From assembly GCA_902492545.1 (NCBI GenBank), contig CABULX010000012.1, forward strand, positions 1 through 26,812: 26,812 nucleotides of DNA. Direction: 5' to 3'. Position 1 is the stretch's first letter. Each line of letters starts with the position of its first letter. Positions 7,253-13,659 of the stretch are shown here, one piece after another. Below the pieces are notes generated by a model that was not told the DNA's origin, searched no databases, and was given only the letters and a program-made list of their open reading frames with translations. Made by a program: the position numbers and the translations under genes. The stretch is from an uncultured Collinsella sp. Its GTDB lineage: Bacteria > Actinomycetota > Coriobacteriia > Coriobacteriales > Coriobacteriaceae.

Positions 7253-7342
7253 GGCACTCATTTAAGTCTGTCCCCAATGAATAGTCTGTCCCCAATGACT
7301 GCCAATCAAGGCCACTCATTTAAGTCTGTCCCAAATGAGTGG
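7253..7342. repeat. REP-like direct repeats ending in a hairpin
   Basis: The word CACTCATTTAAGTCTGTCCC occurs at about 7255 and 7313, with a shortened copy AGTCTGTCCCCAATGA (7283-7298) between. The last copy forms a perfect 10-bp hairpin, CCACTCATTT (7312-7321) with AAATGAGTGG (7333-7342), around an 11-base loop. The other copies lack the full right arm. The pattern resembles RAYT-associated REP units, but no transposase is present in this window. Confidence 0.65.
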
Positions 7343-7346
7343 GGAT

Positions 7347-7385
7347 AGAAAAAGGCCCGGGTACCGTGAGGGCATCCGGGCCTTT
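7347..7385 (-). terminator. Intrinsic terminator of the ribosomal protein operon
   Basis: Read on the minus strand, AAAGGCCCGG (7385-7376) pairs perfectly with CCGGGCCTTT (7360-7351) and continues into TTTTTC. It begins 27 bases after the rplX stop codon, so transcription of the ribosomal operon is expected to end here. Confidence 0.9.
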
Positions 7386-7411
7386 GCTAGCAACTTGATG
7401 TTGCGGGCAGC

Positions 7412-7717
7412 TTAGAACTTGTGGCCGCACTTCTTGCAGACGCGCAGCTTGTTCTTACCGTCCTTCTCGTGACCGACGCGGGTAACCTTACCGCACTCGG
7501 GGCAAACGAGATTGACGTTGGAGGCGTCGATGGGAGCCTCCTGCGAAACGATGCCGCCCTGCTGGTTGGCAGCGTTGGGCTTGACGGCCTTCTTGACGAC
7601 CGAAACGCCCTCGACAACGACCTTGTTCTCGGCGGGGAGAGCACGCAGGACAACGCCCTGCTTGCCGCGATCCTTACCAGAGAGAACCTGGACCTTATCG
7701 CCCTTCTTGATATACAT
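7412..7717 (-). CDS. rplX: 50S ribosomal protein L24
   Basis: This 101-residue protein begins MYIKKGDKVQVLSGKDRGK, the KOW motif at the start of bacterial L24, which binds 23S rRNA early in large-subunit assembly. The length is normal for the family. The C-terminal part contains a CPECG...CKKCG pair of CxxC motifs (VCPECGKVTRVG and VCKKCGHKF), the zinc-ribbon form of L24 found in many actinobacteria. The start at 7717 follows GGGAGA. It lies 13 bases after rplN and is the last gene of the operon. In the standard spc order rplE would follow, but a terminator is found instead. Confidence 0.97.
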   Translation of the reverse strand: MYIKKGDKVQVLSGKDRGKQGVVLRALPAENKVVVEGVSVVKKAVKPNAANQQGGIVSQEAPIDASNVNLVCPECGKVTRVGHEKDGKNKLRVCKKCGHKF

Positions 7718-7730
7718 ATATCTCCCCTAA

Positions 7731-8099
7731 CTACAGGGTCTCGGGAGCGAGCGAGACGATCTTCATGTACTTCTTGTCACGAAGCTCGCGAGCGACGGGC
7801 CCGAAGATACGGGTGCCGACGGGCGAACCATCGTTGTTGATGACAACGCAGGCGTTCTCATCAAAGCGAATGTAGGAGCCATCCTTGCGGCGGATCTCCT
7901 TAACGGTGCGAACGACGACGCAACGGACAACGTCCTTCTTCTTGACGTTGGCGCCAGGGGTAGCCTCCTGGACAGCACCGATGAACACATCGCCGATGCC
8001 TGCATAACGACGCTTGGAACCGCCAAGCACCTTGATGCAGCGAATCTTGCGAGCGCCGGAGTTGTCGGCGACGTTCAGCATGGTTTGCATCTGAATCAT
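7731..8099 (-). CDS. rplN: 50S ribosomal protein L14
   Basis: This 122-residue protein has the normal L14 length and signature: MIQMQTMLNVADNSGARKI at the start and KKKDVVRCVVVRT in the middle, ending in ARELRDKKYMKIVSLAPE. L14 sits at the subunit interface beside L19 and L3 and contacts 16S rRNA helix 14. The start at 8099 follows GGAGGAAC with a spacing of about ten bases. A 118-base gap separates it from rpsQ, the largest spacing in this operon except the one before rplB. In E. coli this junction is the S10/spc operon boundary, so an internal promoter here is plausible. Confidence 0.97.
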   Translation of the reverse strand: MIQMQTMLNVADNSGARKIRCIKVLGGSKRRYAGIGDVFIGAVQEATPGANVKKKDVVRCVVVRTVKEIRRKDGSYIRFDENACVVINNDGSPVGTRIFGPVARELRDKKYMKIVSLAPETL

Positions 8100-8217
8100 G
8101 GTAGATGTTCCTCCGAACTAAGAACCGAAGAGAGGTGCGCAGCCTTTATACGGCCCGTGGTATGCAAGCCAGGCATACGCACATCTTCGGAAACGTACAA
8201 GTCGTAAGAGCGACTGC
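8100..8217 (-). promoter_or_regulatory. rpsQ-rplN spacer with possible internal promoter
   Basis: The 118-base spacer contains a minus-strand TATAAA (8145-8150) about 46 bases upstream of the rplN start, and upstream of it a 6-bp inverted repeat GTATGC / GCATAC (8160-8165 with 8173-8178). No clear -35 is visible. The position matches the S10/spc boundary of other bacteria, where a separate promoter exists. Confidence 0.3.
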
Positions 8218-8478
8218 TTATTTAGCGCGCTCGACGACCTCGATGAGGCGCCAACGCTTCATCTTGGACATAGGACGGGTCTCCATAACGCGGACGGTGT
8301 CGCCCACGCCAGCCGTGCACTCCTCGTCGTGAGCGTGCAGCTTCTTGGAGCTGGTCATCATCTTGCCGTACTTGGGGTGACGCTTGCGCTCGGTGATGGT
8401 GACAACAATGGTCTTGGCACCGGAGACGGAGGTAACGACACCCGTACGGACCTTACGCGAGTTACGCGAATCAGTCAT
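8218..8478 (-). CDS. rpsQ: 30S ribosomal protein S17
   Basis: The 86-residue protein matches S17, a primary 16S rRNA-binding protein with an OB fold: RKVRTGVVTSVSGAKTIVV, then HPKYGKMMTSSKKLHAHDE and VGDTVRVMETRPMSKMKRW, the last being the S17 signature. The start at 8478 has AGGAGA six bases upstream. The gene lies 16 bases after rpmC. The final segment RLIEVVERAK is the usual family C-terminus, so the gene is complete. Confidence 0.97.
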   Translation of the reverse strand: MTDSRNSRKVRTGVVTSVSGAKTIVVTITERKRHPKYGKMMTSSKKLHAHDEECTAGVGDTVRVMETRPMSKMKRWRLIEVVERAK

Positions 8479-8494
8479 GTTCTCTCCTTAGGTC

Positions 8495-8710
8495 CTACTC
8501 GGCGACAGCGGACTTCTCCGCTGCGATCTCGCGGGCGCGCTGCTCCGTGAGGACGCGAGCGATGTCCTTCTTCACGGTGTTGACGCGAGCGGTGTTGTCC
8601 AGCTGGCTGGTGGCCATCTGGAAACGAAGGTTAAAGAGCTCGGCGCGCATTTCCTTCAGCTTCTCAACGAGCTGAGCGTCCGAGAGCTCACGAATCTCTG
8701 CGGGCTTCAT
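8495..8710 (-). CDS. rpmC: 50S ribosomal protein L29
   Basis: The 71-residue helical protein begins MKPAEIRELSDAQLVEKL and contains ELFNLRFQMATSQLDNTAR, the L29 signature. L29 lies beside the polypeptide exit tunnel next to L23 and helps form the docking site for SRP and trigger factor. Its ATG shares one base with the rplP stop codon (TAATG at 8708-8712), so translation is probably coupled to rplP. Length and sequence are ordinary. Confidence 0.97.
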   Translation of the reverse strand: MKPAEIRELSDAQLVEKLKEMRAELFNLRFQMATSQLDNTARVNTVKKDIARVLTEQRAREIAAEKSAVAE

Positions 8711-9213
8711 TAGTTCTCCTCCTTGGCGGCGGCGGCGTCCTCAGCAGCCCACTTGGCCTCGAGAGCGGCCTCCTCAGCCATCTCCTTCTCGATGCGCTGC
8801 TCAGCGTTCTTAGCAGCAACAATCTTGGTCTTGATGGGAAGCTTGTGCTGTGCAAGACGCAGAGCCTCGCGAGCGACCTCCTCGGGCACGCCCTTGACCT
8901 CGAACATGATGCGGCCGGGCTTGACGACGGCCACCCACTCCTCGGGGTTACCCTTACCAGAACCCATGCGAGTCTCAGCGGGCTTCTTGGTGATGGGCTT
9001 ATCGGGGAAGATCGTGATGTAGACACGACCGCCACGCTTCATGTAGCGGGTCATGGCAATACGAGCGGCCTCGATCTGACGGTTGGTGATCCAATGGGCC
9101 TCGAGAGCCTGGATACCAAACTCGCCGAAATGCAGCTCGGTATTACCCTTGGCCTGGCCCTTCATGGAGCCACGCTGCACCTTGCGGTGAAGAATACGCT
9201 TAGGGGCAAGCAC
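8710..9213 (-). CDS. rplP: 50S ribosomal protein L16 with an acidic alanine-rich C-terminal extension
   Basis: The first ~135 residues are a full L16: MLAPKRILHRKVQRGSMKG, a GRVYITIFPDKPITKKP block and MGSGKGNPEEWVAVVKPG. L16 supports the A-site tRNA elbow region and late 50S assembly. The family is usually near 137 residues; this protein has 167. The extra ~32 residues (about 136-167) are rich in Ala and Glu, contain no proline or glycine, and are predicted to be helical. The start is GTG at 9213, overlapping the rpsC stop by one base (TAGTG). The choice is secure because the canonical MLxPKR N-terminus begins exactly there. Confidence 0.96.
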   Translation of the reverse strand: MLAPKRILHRKVQRGSMKGQAKGNTELHFGEFGIQALEAHWITNRQIEAARIAMTRYMKRGGRVYITIFPDKPITKKPAETRMGSGKGNPEEWVAVVKPGRIMFEVKGVPEEVAREALRLAQHKLPIKTKIVAAKNAEQRIEKEMAEEAALEAKWAAEDAAAAKEEN

Positions 9214-9923
9214 TACTGACCCCTCCTCTCGGAGTTACGACGACGAGGACGGGAAGAGCCCTCGAGTGCAGGGTTGGGAACAGGCTGGCCCGGGAGCTTC
9301 TCGCCCAGGTAGATCCAGACCTTCACGCCGCAAGCGCCCATGGTGGTGCTGGCGACAGCCGTGCCGTAGTCAATCTTGGCACGGAGGGTGTGCAGAGGCA
9401 CGCGACCCTCACGGTACCACTCACGACGGCCCATCTCGGCACCGCCGAGACGACCGGAGCACTGGATACGGATGCCCTTAGCGCCGGCCTTGCGGGCGGA
9501 CTGGACAGCCTTGCGCATAGCGCGACGGAAGGCAACGCGGCCCTCGAGCTGCTCGGCGATAGACTGAGCAACGAGGTTGGCGTCGAGCTCGGGGCGCTTG
9601 ATCTCGACAACGTCGACGGAGAGCTGGCCCTTGGAGACGCCAGCGACCTTCTCGAGCTCGGTGCGGAGGGTATCGATCTCGGCACCCTTCTTACCGATGA
9701 CAACGCCGGGGCGAGCGGTGAGGATGATGACCTTCACCTTGTCGCCAGCGCGCTCGATCTCGACGCGGGAGACAGCTGCGCGGGAAAGACGCTTCTCGAG
9801 GTACTTGCGGATCTCGAGATCGTTACCGAGGGTCTTAGCGTAATCCTTCTCTGCGAACCAGCGGGAGCGCCAGTTCTCGGTGATGCCAAGACGGAAGCCG
9901 GTGGGGTAGACTTTCTGACCCAT
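9213..9923 (-). CDS. rpsC: 30S ribosomal protein S3
   Basis: The 236-residue protein begins MGQKVYPTGFRLGITENW and carries the KH domain with VIGKKGAEIDTLRTELEK and the C-terminal signature GRLGGAEMGRREWYREGRV. S3 lines the mRNA entry tunnel on the head of the small subunit and contributes to its helicase activity. The basic tail SSRPRRRNSERRGQ is a normal variable end. Translation starts at 9923 with AAAGGAGG inside the end of rplV, about 11 bases upstream. The stop overlaps the rplP GTG by one base. Confidence 0.97.
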   Translation of the reverse strand: MGQKVYPTGFRLGITENWRSRWFAEKDYAKTLGNDLEIRKYLEKRLSRAAVSRVEIERAGDKVKVIILTARPGVVIGKKGAEIDTLRTELEKVAGVSKGQLSVDVVEIKRPELDANLVAQSIAEQLEGRVAFRRAMRKAVQSARKAGAKGIRIQCSGRLGGAEMGRREWYREGRVPLHTLRAKIDYGTAVASTTMGACGVKVWIYLGEKLPGQPVPNPALEGSSRPRRRNSERRGQ

Positions 9924-9929
9924 ACAGCT

Positions 9930-10301
9930 TTACGCCTCCTTTCGAGGAGCAACGACGACGGTGATGTGGGAAGTACGCTTCAGAATGCGAGAAGCGGAAC
10001 CCTTGGCGCGGGGACGGATGCGCTTAAGCGTCGGACCCTCGTCAACATAGGCAGCGGCGACAACCAGGTTGTCGGCACGCAGACCGTTGTTGTTCTCGGC
10101 GTTCGCAACGGCGGAACGGAGAACCTTCTCGACATCCACGGCGACGGCGCGGTCGCAGAAGTGGAGGATGTCGAAGGCCTGAGCGACAGGCTTGCGGCGG
10201 ATCAGATCGACCACCAGGCGGGCCTTGCTGGGGGAAACACGCACGTACTTAGCGACGGCGCGAACCTCGGTGGCCTCAGTTTCAATAGACTTAGTTGCCA
10301 T
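9930..10301 (-). CDS. rplV: 50S ribosomal protein L22
   Basis: A 123-residue L22 with the core VRVSPSKARLVVDLIRRKPV and the tunnel-hairpin region ending RIRPRAKGSASRILKRTSH. The hairpin reaches the exit-tunnel constriction and is the site of macrolide-resistance mutations in other bacteria; no unusual insertion is seen. An extra ~12 residues (MATKSIETEATE) precede the conserved start, a modest N-terminal extension. The start at 10301 follows a GGGGG run rather than a classical site. The gap to rpsS is 14 bases. Confidence 0.97.
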   Translation of the reverse strand: MATKSIETEATEVRAVAKYVRVSPSKARLVVDLIRRKPVAQAFDILHFCDRAVAVDVEKVLRSAVANAENNNGLRADNLVVAAAYVDEGPTLKRIRPRAKGSASRILKRTSHITVVVAPRKEA

Positions 10302-10315
10302 TTACGGTTAACCCC

Positions 10316-10576
10316 CTATTTGGCCTTGTGGCCACGGAACGTACGAGTCGGCGCGAACTCGCCGAGCTTGTGACCAACCATGGACTCGGTAACATACACG
10401 GGCACATGCTTGCGGCCGTCGTGGACGGCGATGGTGTGACCAACCATCTCGGGGAAGATGGTGGACGCGCGGGACCAGGTCTTCACGACGTCCTTCTTGC
10501 CAGCCTCGTTCATCGCGGTGATACGCGAGAGAAGGCGAGTCTCCACGAACGGGCCCTTTTTGAGACTTCTGCTCAT
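10316..10576 (-). CDS. rpsS: 30S ribosomal protein S19
   Basis: The 86-residue protein begins MSRSLKKGPFVETRLLSRI and contains the S19 signature HDGRKHVPVYVTESMVGHKLGEF-type block, ending APTRTFRGHKAK. S19 forms a complex with S13 on the subunit head near the A-site finger. The protein is slightly shorter than the 92-93 residues common in other bacteria, because it lacks the few basic residues that usually follow the GHK motif. The start at 10576 follows AGGAGA. Confidence 0.97.
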   Translation of the reverse strand: MSRSLKKGPFVETRLLSRITAMNEAGKKDVVKTWSRASTIFPEMVGHTIAVHDGRKHVPVYVTESMVGHKLGEFAPTRTFRGHKAK

Positions 10577-10608
10577 AAGTGCTTTCTCCTAAAACTCGGT
10601 ATCCGAAA

Positions 10609-11439
10609 TTACTTCTTACGGCGACGAATGATGTGCTGGTTCGAGACCTTCTTCTTCTTGCGCGTACGAAGGCCCTTCGTCGGCTTACCCCAGGGGGTAA
10701 CGGAGGGACGACCAGAGGTGTGGTTCTTGCCCTCGCCACCGCCGTGCGGGTGGTCGACAGGGTTCATGACGGTACCGCGGACGGTCGGGCGCACGTTCAT
10801 GTGACGCTTACGGCCGGCCTTGCCGATGACGATGTTGGAGTGATCGGCGTTGCCGACCTCACCGACGGTGGCGCGGCAGGTAACGAGGATGCGGCGCATC
10901 TCGGAGGAAGGCATACGGACGATAGCGTACTTGCCCTCCTTACCCATCAGCTGGCAAGAGTTACCGGCGGAACGGGCGATAGCAGCGCCCTTGCCCGGCT
11001 GGAACTCGACGGCGTGGATGAGCGTACCGACGGGGATGTCGGCGAGGGGCAGAGCGTTGCCCGGCTTGATGTCGGCGTCAGAACCGGACATGATGGTCTG
11101 ACCGACCTCGAGGCCCTTGGGGGCCAGGATGTAGCGCTTCTCACCGTCAGCGTAGTGCAGCAGAGCGATGCGAGCGGAACGGTTCGGATCGTACTCGATC
11201 GTGGCAACCTTGGCGGGCACGCCGTCCTTGTTGCGCTTGAAGTCGATCACGCGATAACGACGCTTCACGCCGCCGCCCTGGTGGCGGGTGGTGATGCGGC
11301 CGTTGTTGTTACGACCGGCCTTCTTGGGCAGGGGCTCGAGAAGAGACTTCTCGGGCTTGGTGCAGGTGATCTCGGAGAAGTCGGAGATCGTCTGCCAACG
11401 CCTACCAGCGGAGGTCGGCTTAAGGTGCTTTACAGCCAT
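10609..11439 (-). CDS. rplB: 50S ribosomal protein L2
   Basis: The 276-residue protein begins MAVKHLKPTSAGRRWQTI and has the L2 motifs NNNGRITTRHQGGGVKRRYR, EYDPNRSARIALLHY and, near the C-terminus, MNPVDHPHGGGEGK. The last contains the conserved histidine (HPHGGG) important for peptidyl-transferase centre assembly. The start at 11439 is chosen over an upstream in-frame ATG (11514) because it gives the canonical N-terminus and follows AAAGGG. L2 is preceded by an unusually long 179-base spacer with hairpins and a promoter-like element, so it may be expressed partly from its own promoter. Confidence 0.97.
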   Translation of the reverse strand: MAVKHLKPTSAGRRWQTISDFSEITCTKPEKSLLEPLPKKAGRNNNGRITTRHQGGGVKRRYRVIDFKRNKDGVPAKVATIEYDPNRSARIALLHYADGEKRYILAPKGLEVGQTIMSGSDADIKPGNALPLADIPVGTLIHAVEFQPGKGAAIARSAGNSCQLMGKEGKYAIVRMPSSEMRRILVTCRATVGEVGNADHSNIVIGKAGRKRHMNVRPTVRGTVMNPVDHPHGGGEGKNHTSGRPSVTPWGKPTKGLRTRKKKKVSNQHIIRRRKK

Positions 11440-11519
11440 TACAATCCCTTTCAATAGGAATCCGTTAGCCATCGCAGACAGGGATTCGAGGTTCTGCCTC
11501 GGGTGCGATGACACCGGAC

Positions 11520-11545
11520 GTATACACGGTTCCGGGCGTGTCCAT
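11520..11545 (-). promoter_or_regulatory. Duplicated 26-nt element upstream of rplB
   Basis: This 26-nt stretch is identical at 23 of 26 positions to 13385-13410 upstream of rplC. On the minus strand it runs from ATGGACACGCCC to CCGTGTATAC and ends 81 bases before the rplB start. The TATACG at its 3' end could act as a -10 box; no TTGACA-like -35 is seen. It is either a promoter or a binding site shared by the two ribosomal transcription start regions. Confidence 0.55.
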
Positions 11546-11600
11546 TTTATACGCCCAAAACCTTGAGCTCCCGCCTCCCCTATTTGGGAGGCATGAGCTC
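11534..11600 (-). promoter_or_regulatory. Two adjacent hairpins in the rplW-rplB spacer, possible attenuator
   Basis: Going down the minus strand from rplW, a compound hairpin pairs GAGCTC (11595-11600) with GAGCTC (11565-11570) and, inside, GCCTCCC with GGGAGGC (11586-11592 with 11573-11579). It is followed by AAGGTTTTGGG. A second stem, GGGCGT with ACGCCC (11551-11556 and 11534-11539), follows at once. The first hairpin lacks a proper T-run, so a partial terminator or processing site is more likely than full termination. Confidence 0.45.
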
Positions 11601-11618
11601 ACTCAACAGCAGCGAGTC

Positions 11619-11906
11619 TTAGGCCTGGTTGCCAAAGACCTCGATGGTGTCGCCCTCGGCCAGCGTGACGATGGCCTTCTTCCAAGAACGGGTCTTGCCG
11701 GCGACATAGCGCACGCGCTTGGTCTTGGGCTTGACCGTCAGGGTGTTCACGCGAACGACCTTGACGCCGAAGATCTCCTCGACAGCGTCCTTGATCTGAT
11801 ACTTGTTAGCATCCTTGGCGACCTCGAACGTGTACTTGTTCAGCTCCATGCCGGAGAAGGAACGCTCGGACACGATCGGACGGATGATGATCTCGTGGGC
11901 GGTCAT
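11619..11906 (-). CDS. rplW: 50S ribosomal protein L23
   Basis: The 95-residue protein begins MTAHEIIIRPIVSERSFSG, followed by YTFEVAKDANKYQIKDAVE and the C-terminal VNTLTVKPKTKRVR block of L23. L23 sits at the polypeptide tunnel exit and docks trigger factor and SRP. The start codon at 11906 directly abuts the rplD stop with no spacer, and its ribosome binding site GGGGAGGTG lies inside the end of rplD, so translation is coupled. The length is normal for bacterial L23. Confidence 0.97.
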   Translation of the reverse strand: MTAHEIIIRPIVSERSFSGMELNKYTFEVAKDANKYQIKDAVEEIFGVKVVRVNTLTVKPKTKRVRYVAGKTRSWKKAIVTLAEGDTIEVFGNQA

Positions 11907-12533
11907 TTATGCAAGCACCTCCCCGAAGTGAGCGGCGATGTCGGCGGGCATCAGCACAGCGTTGTTGTTGACGAGATCGTAGGTGTTGGCCTCGTCAGCG
12001 GTGATGATGAACGTCTTGGGAATGTTGCGGAACGACAGGTAGGCGTTGACGTCCTCATCGCGAACGATGATGGTCAGACGCTTACCCTCAAGGCCGAGAG
12101 CCTTGAGCATGGCGACGGCAGCCTTGGTGGAAGGCTTCTCGAAGCCGTAGTCGTCGACGAGCACGAGCTCGCCATCGGCCAGCTTGGCGGACAGCGCGGA
12201 GCGCATAGCCAGCTTGACCTCCTTGTTGTTCATACGCTTAGCGTAGGAACGGGGCTTGGGGGCGAAGACAACGCCACCGTGACGCCACTGGGCAGCACGG
12301 ATGGAACCCTGGCGGGCACGGCCGGTGCCCTTCTGACGCCAAGGCTTCTTGCCGCCACCGGAAACCTCAGAGCGGCCCTTAGCGGACTGGGTGCCCTGAC
12401 GCCAAGAGGCCATCTGGCACTTGACGATGTGGTGCATAACGTGGATGTTCGGCTCGATGCCGTACACCTCAGCGGCGAGCTCGGCCTCGGCGACCTTCTT
12501 GCCCTCGCTGTTCTTAACTTCAAACTTTGCCAT
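11907..12533 (-). CDS. rplD: 50S ribosomal protein L4
   Basis: The 208-residue L4 shows the long loop region QGTQSAKGRSEVSGGGKKPW followed by RQKGTGRARQGSIRAAQWRHG, the family signature that extends to the exit-tunnel constriction, and a normal C-terminal globular part. In E. coli L4 also represses its own operon by binding the S10 leader; whether that applies here is unknown because the leader and rpsJ differ. The start at 12533 follows AAGGAG at about nine bases. The gap to rplC is 46 bases. Confidence 0.97.
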   Translation of the reverse strand: MAKFEVKNSEGKKVAEAELAAEVYGIEPNIHVMHHIVKCQMASWRQGTQSAKGRSEVSGGGKKPWRQKGTGRARQGSIRAAQWRHGGVVFAPKPRSYAKRMNNKEVKLAMRSALSAKLADGELVLVDDYGFEKPSTKAAVAMLKALGLEGKRLTIIVRDEDVNAYLSFRNIPKTFIITADEANTYDLVNNNAVLMPADIAAHFGEVLA

Positions 12534-12579
12534 TTAAGTGTTCTCCTTGGTATGACGCTGGGCTAAATGGGCTGGGCCC

Positions 12580-13191
12580 TTAGGCCATACGGATGGCGAC
12601 GAGACCATTCTTGGCACCCGGGACAGCGCCCTTGACCAAGATGAGGTTCTGCTCGGCATCGATGCGAACAACGGAAAGGTTCTTGACGGTAACGCGCTCG
12701 TTACCCATGTGACCGGCCATCTTGACGCCCTTGAGGACGCGCGCAGGATAGGCGCACTGACCGATAGAACCGGGGTGACGCTGGAAGTGAGAACCATGCG
12801 TCATAGGACCGCGGCGCTGACCCCAGCGCTTGATGCGACCCTGGAAGCCCTTACCCTTGGAGGTACCGATGACGTCGACCTTCTCGACATCAGCGAAATC
12901 AGCGACGGTGACGACCTCGCCGACCTTGTGCTCCTCGCCGTTCTCGACGCGGACCTCACGAAGGAAACGGACAGGCTCGACGCCGGCCTTGGCGAAGTGA
13001 CCAGCCATGGGCTTGTTCACGTTCTTGGCCTTGATGTCGCCGAAACCAATCTGGACGGCGTCATAGCCGTCGGTTGCCTGAGTTTTAACCTGCGAGACAG
13101 CGCAGGGGCCAGCCTGGATGACCGTGACGGGAACGACGTTGTCGTCCTCGTCCCAAACCTGGGTCATGCCAATCTTGCGGCCGAGAATCAT
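12580..13191 (-). CDS. rplC: 50S ribosomal protein L3
   Basis: The 203-residue protein begins MILGRKIGMTQVWDEDDNV and contains the C-terminal loop HGSHFQRHPGSIG and VKMAGHMGNERVTVKNL, placing it firmly as L3, which nucleates 23S rRNA folding near the peptidyl-transferase centre. The residue methylated in E. coli L3 (Gln in MAGQMG) is His here. The ATG at 13191 gives the canonical N-terminus, but no strong Shine-Dalgarno is visible. A TTG at 13200 would add three residues and sits behind a weak GGGAT. This is the first ribosomal gene of the cluster; rpsJ, expected immediately upstream, is absent. Confidence 0.95.
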   Translation of the reverse strand: MILGRKIGMTQVWDEDDNVVPVTVIQAGPCAVSQVKTQATDGYDAVQIGFGDIKAKNVNKPMAGHFAKAGVEPVRFLREVRVENGEEHKVGEVVTVADFADVEKVDVIGTSKGKGFQGRIKRWGQRRGPMTHGSHFQRHPGSIGQCAYPARVLKGVKMAGHMGNERVTVKNLSVVRIDAEQNLILVKGAVPGAKNGLVAIRMA

Positions 13192-13384
13192 GCTGATCAA
13201 GATATGATCCCAACTCTCGCGTGGTCTTGGGACAATGCGTACACCACCGAGCGTACGCCCCTAGAGGACCACTACTTACACGACGTGCTCCCCAGCCTTG
13301 TATTTCGCCCGGACTACCTGACAACCCTATTAAGCAGGCATTTTGTCCAGCCAGAATACTCCCCTGGTTTCACACAGCTGTTTA

Positions 13385-13410
13385 GTATACACGGCTGCGG
13401 GCGTATCCAT
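13385..13410 (-). promoter_or_regulatory. Duplicated 26-nt element and probable promoter of the ribosomal operon
   Basis: On the minus strand this runs from ATGGATACGCCC to CCGTGTATAC and is followed by T, giving TATACT (13384-13389), a good -10 hexamer. It matches 11520-11545 upstream of rplB at 23 of 26 positions. A TTGACA-type -35 is not apparent. If transcription starts just downstream, the rplC leader would be about 185 nt, long enough for a regulatory structure. Confidence 0.55.
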
Positions 13411-13459
13411 CGAGATTCATATTTCACTCACATTGTTTACGCAGGTAAAGTGCGTGGCA

Positions 13460-13624
13460 CGTTCCCAGTGTGCGGCGGAGGGGGCGGGCCTGAGACATAT
13501 TAAGGTTGCTGCTCTACAGTCCTGCTCACGACGGAGAGCACATTAAGTGCTCTCCTGTTCGTGCGGAACTCGCGACAACCTTAATATGTCTCAGGCCCGC
13601 CCCCTCCGCCGCACACTGGGAACG
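13460..13624. repeat. 165-bp palindromic element with perfect 49-bp arms and nested hairpin
   Basis: Arms 13460-13508 and 13576-13624 are exact inverted complements over 49 bases, extended by CGTGG / CCACG (13453-13457, 13625-13629) after a two-base bulge. The 67-base centre contains another strong hairpin, GGAGAGCAC-ATTAA-GTGCTCTCC (13533-13555), flanked by CACGA / TCGTG (13527-13531 with 13559-13563). It lies 35 bases past the stop of the phosphatase gene and upstream of the ribosomal operon. There is no reading frame inside. The structure resembles a MITE or other nonautonomous palindrome; it could also work as a strong insulator between two transcription units. Confidence 0.9.
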
Positions 13625-13659
13625 CCACGTTGATGTCTGCTAAACCTTGCTCGCTCAGG

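Larger units (their letters stand above)
6895..7411. other. 517-base intergenic region upstream of the oxidoreductase-deoR operon
   Basis: No gene is supported here. From left to right it holds the leader of the oxidoreductase operon, a series of TGCGC-rich 15-bp repeats (6951-7070), an unassigned stretch (7071-7170), short tandem and REP-like repeats (7176-7342), and the terminator of the ribosomal operon (7347-7385). A minus-strand TATAGG (6935-6940) is a weak -10 candidate for the oxidoreductase operon, without a clear -35. Confidence 0.6.
13192..13659. other. Gene-free 468-base region between the phosphatase gene and rplC
   Basis: Here one would expect rpsJ, but no S10-like reading frame is found on either strand. 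The region contains the promoter-like duplicated element (13385-13410), roughly 190 bases of leader ahead of rplC, and the 165-bp palindromic element (13460-13624). I recognised nothing else in it. Confidence 0.75.

Noticed and set aside
7019..7348. Plus-strand 109-codon frame in the repeat region
   Set aside because: It runs through degenerate repeats and the operator-like series, has no ribosome binding site of note and no recognisable motif.
11440..11514. N-terminal extension of L2
   Set aside because: The added 25 residues have no similarity to L2, whose canonical start is at 11439 behind AAAGGG.
13201..13659. rpsJ or a diverged S10 gene
   Set aside because: No minus-strand frame in this region has S10-like sequence or suitable length; the region is dominated by the palindrome and leader.
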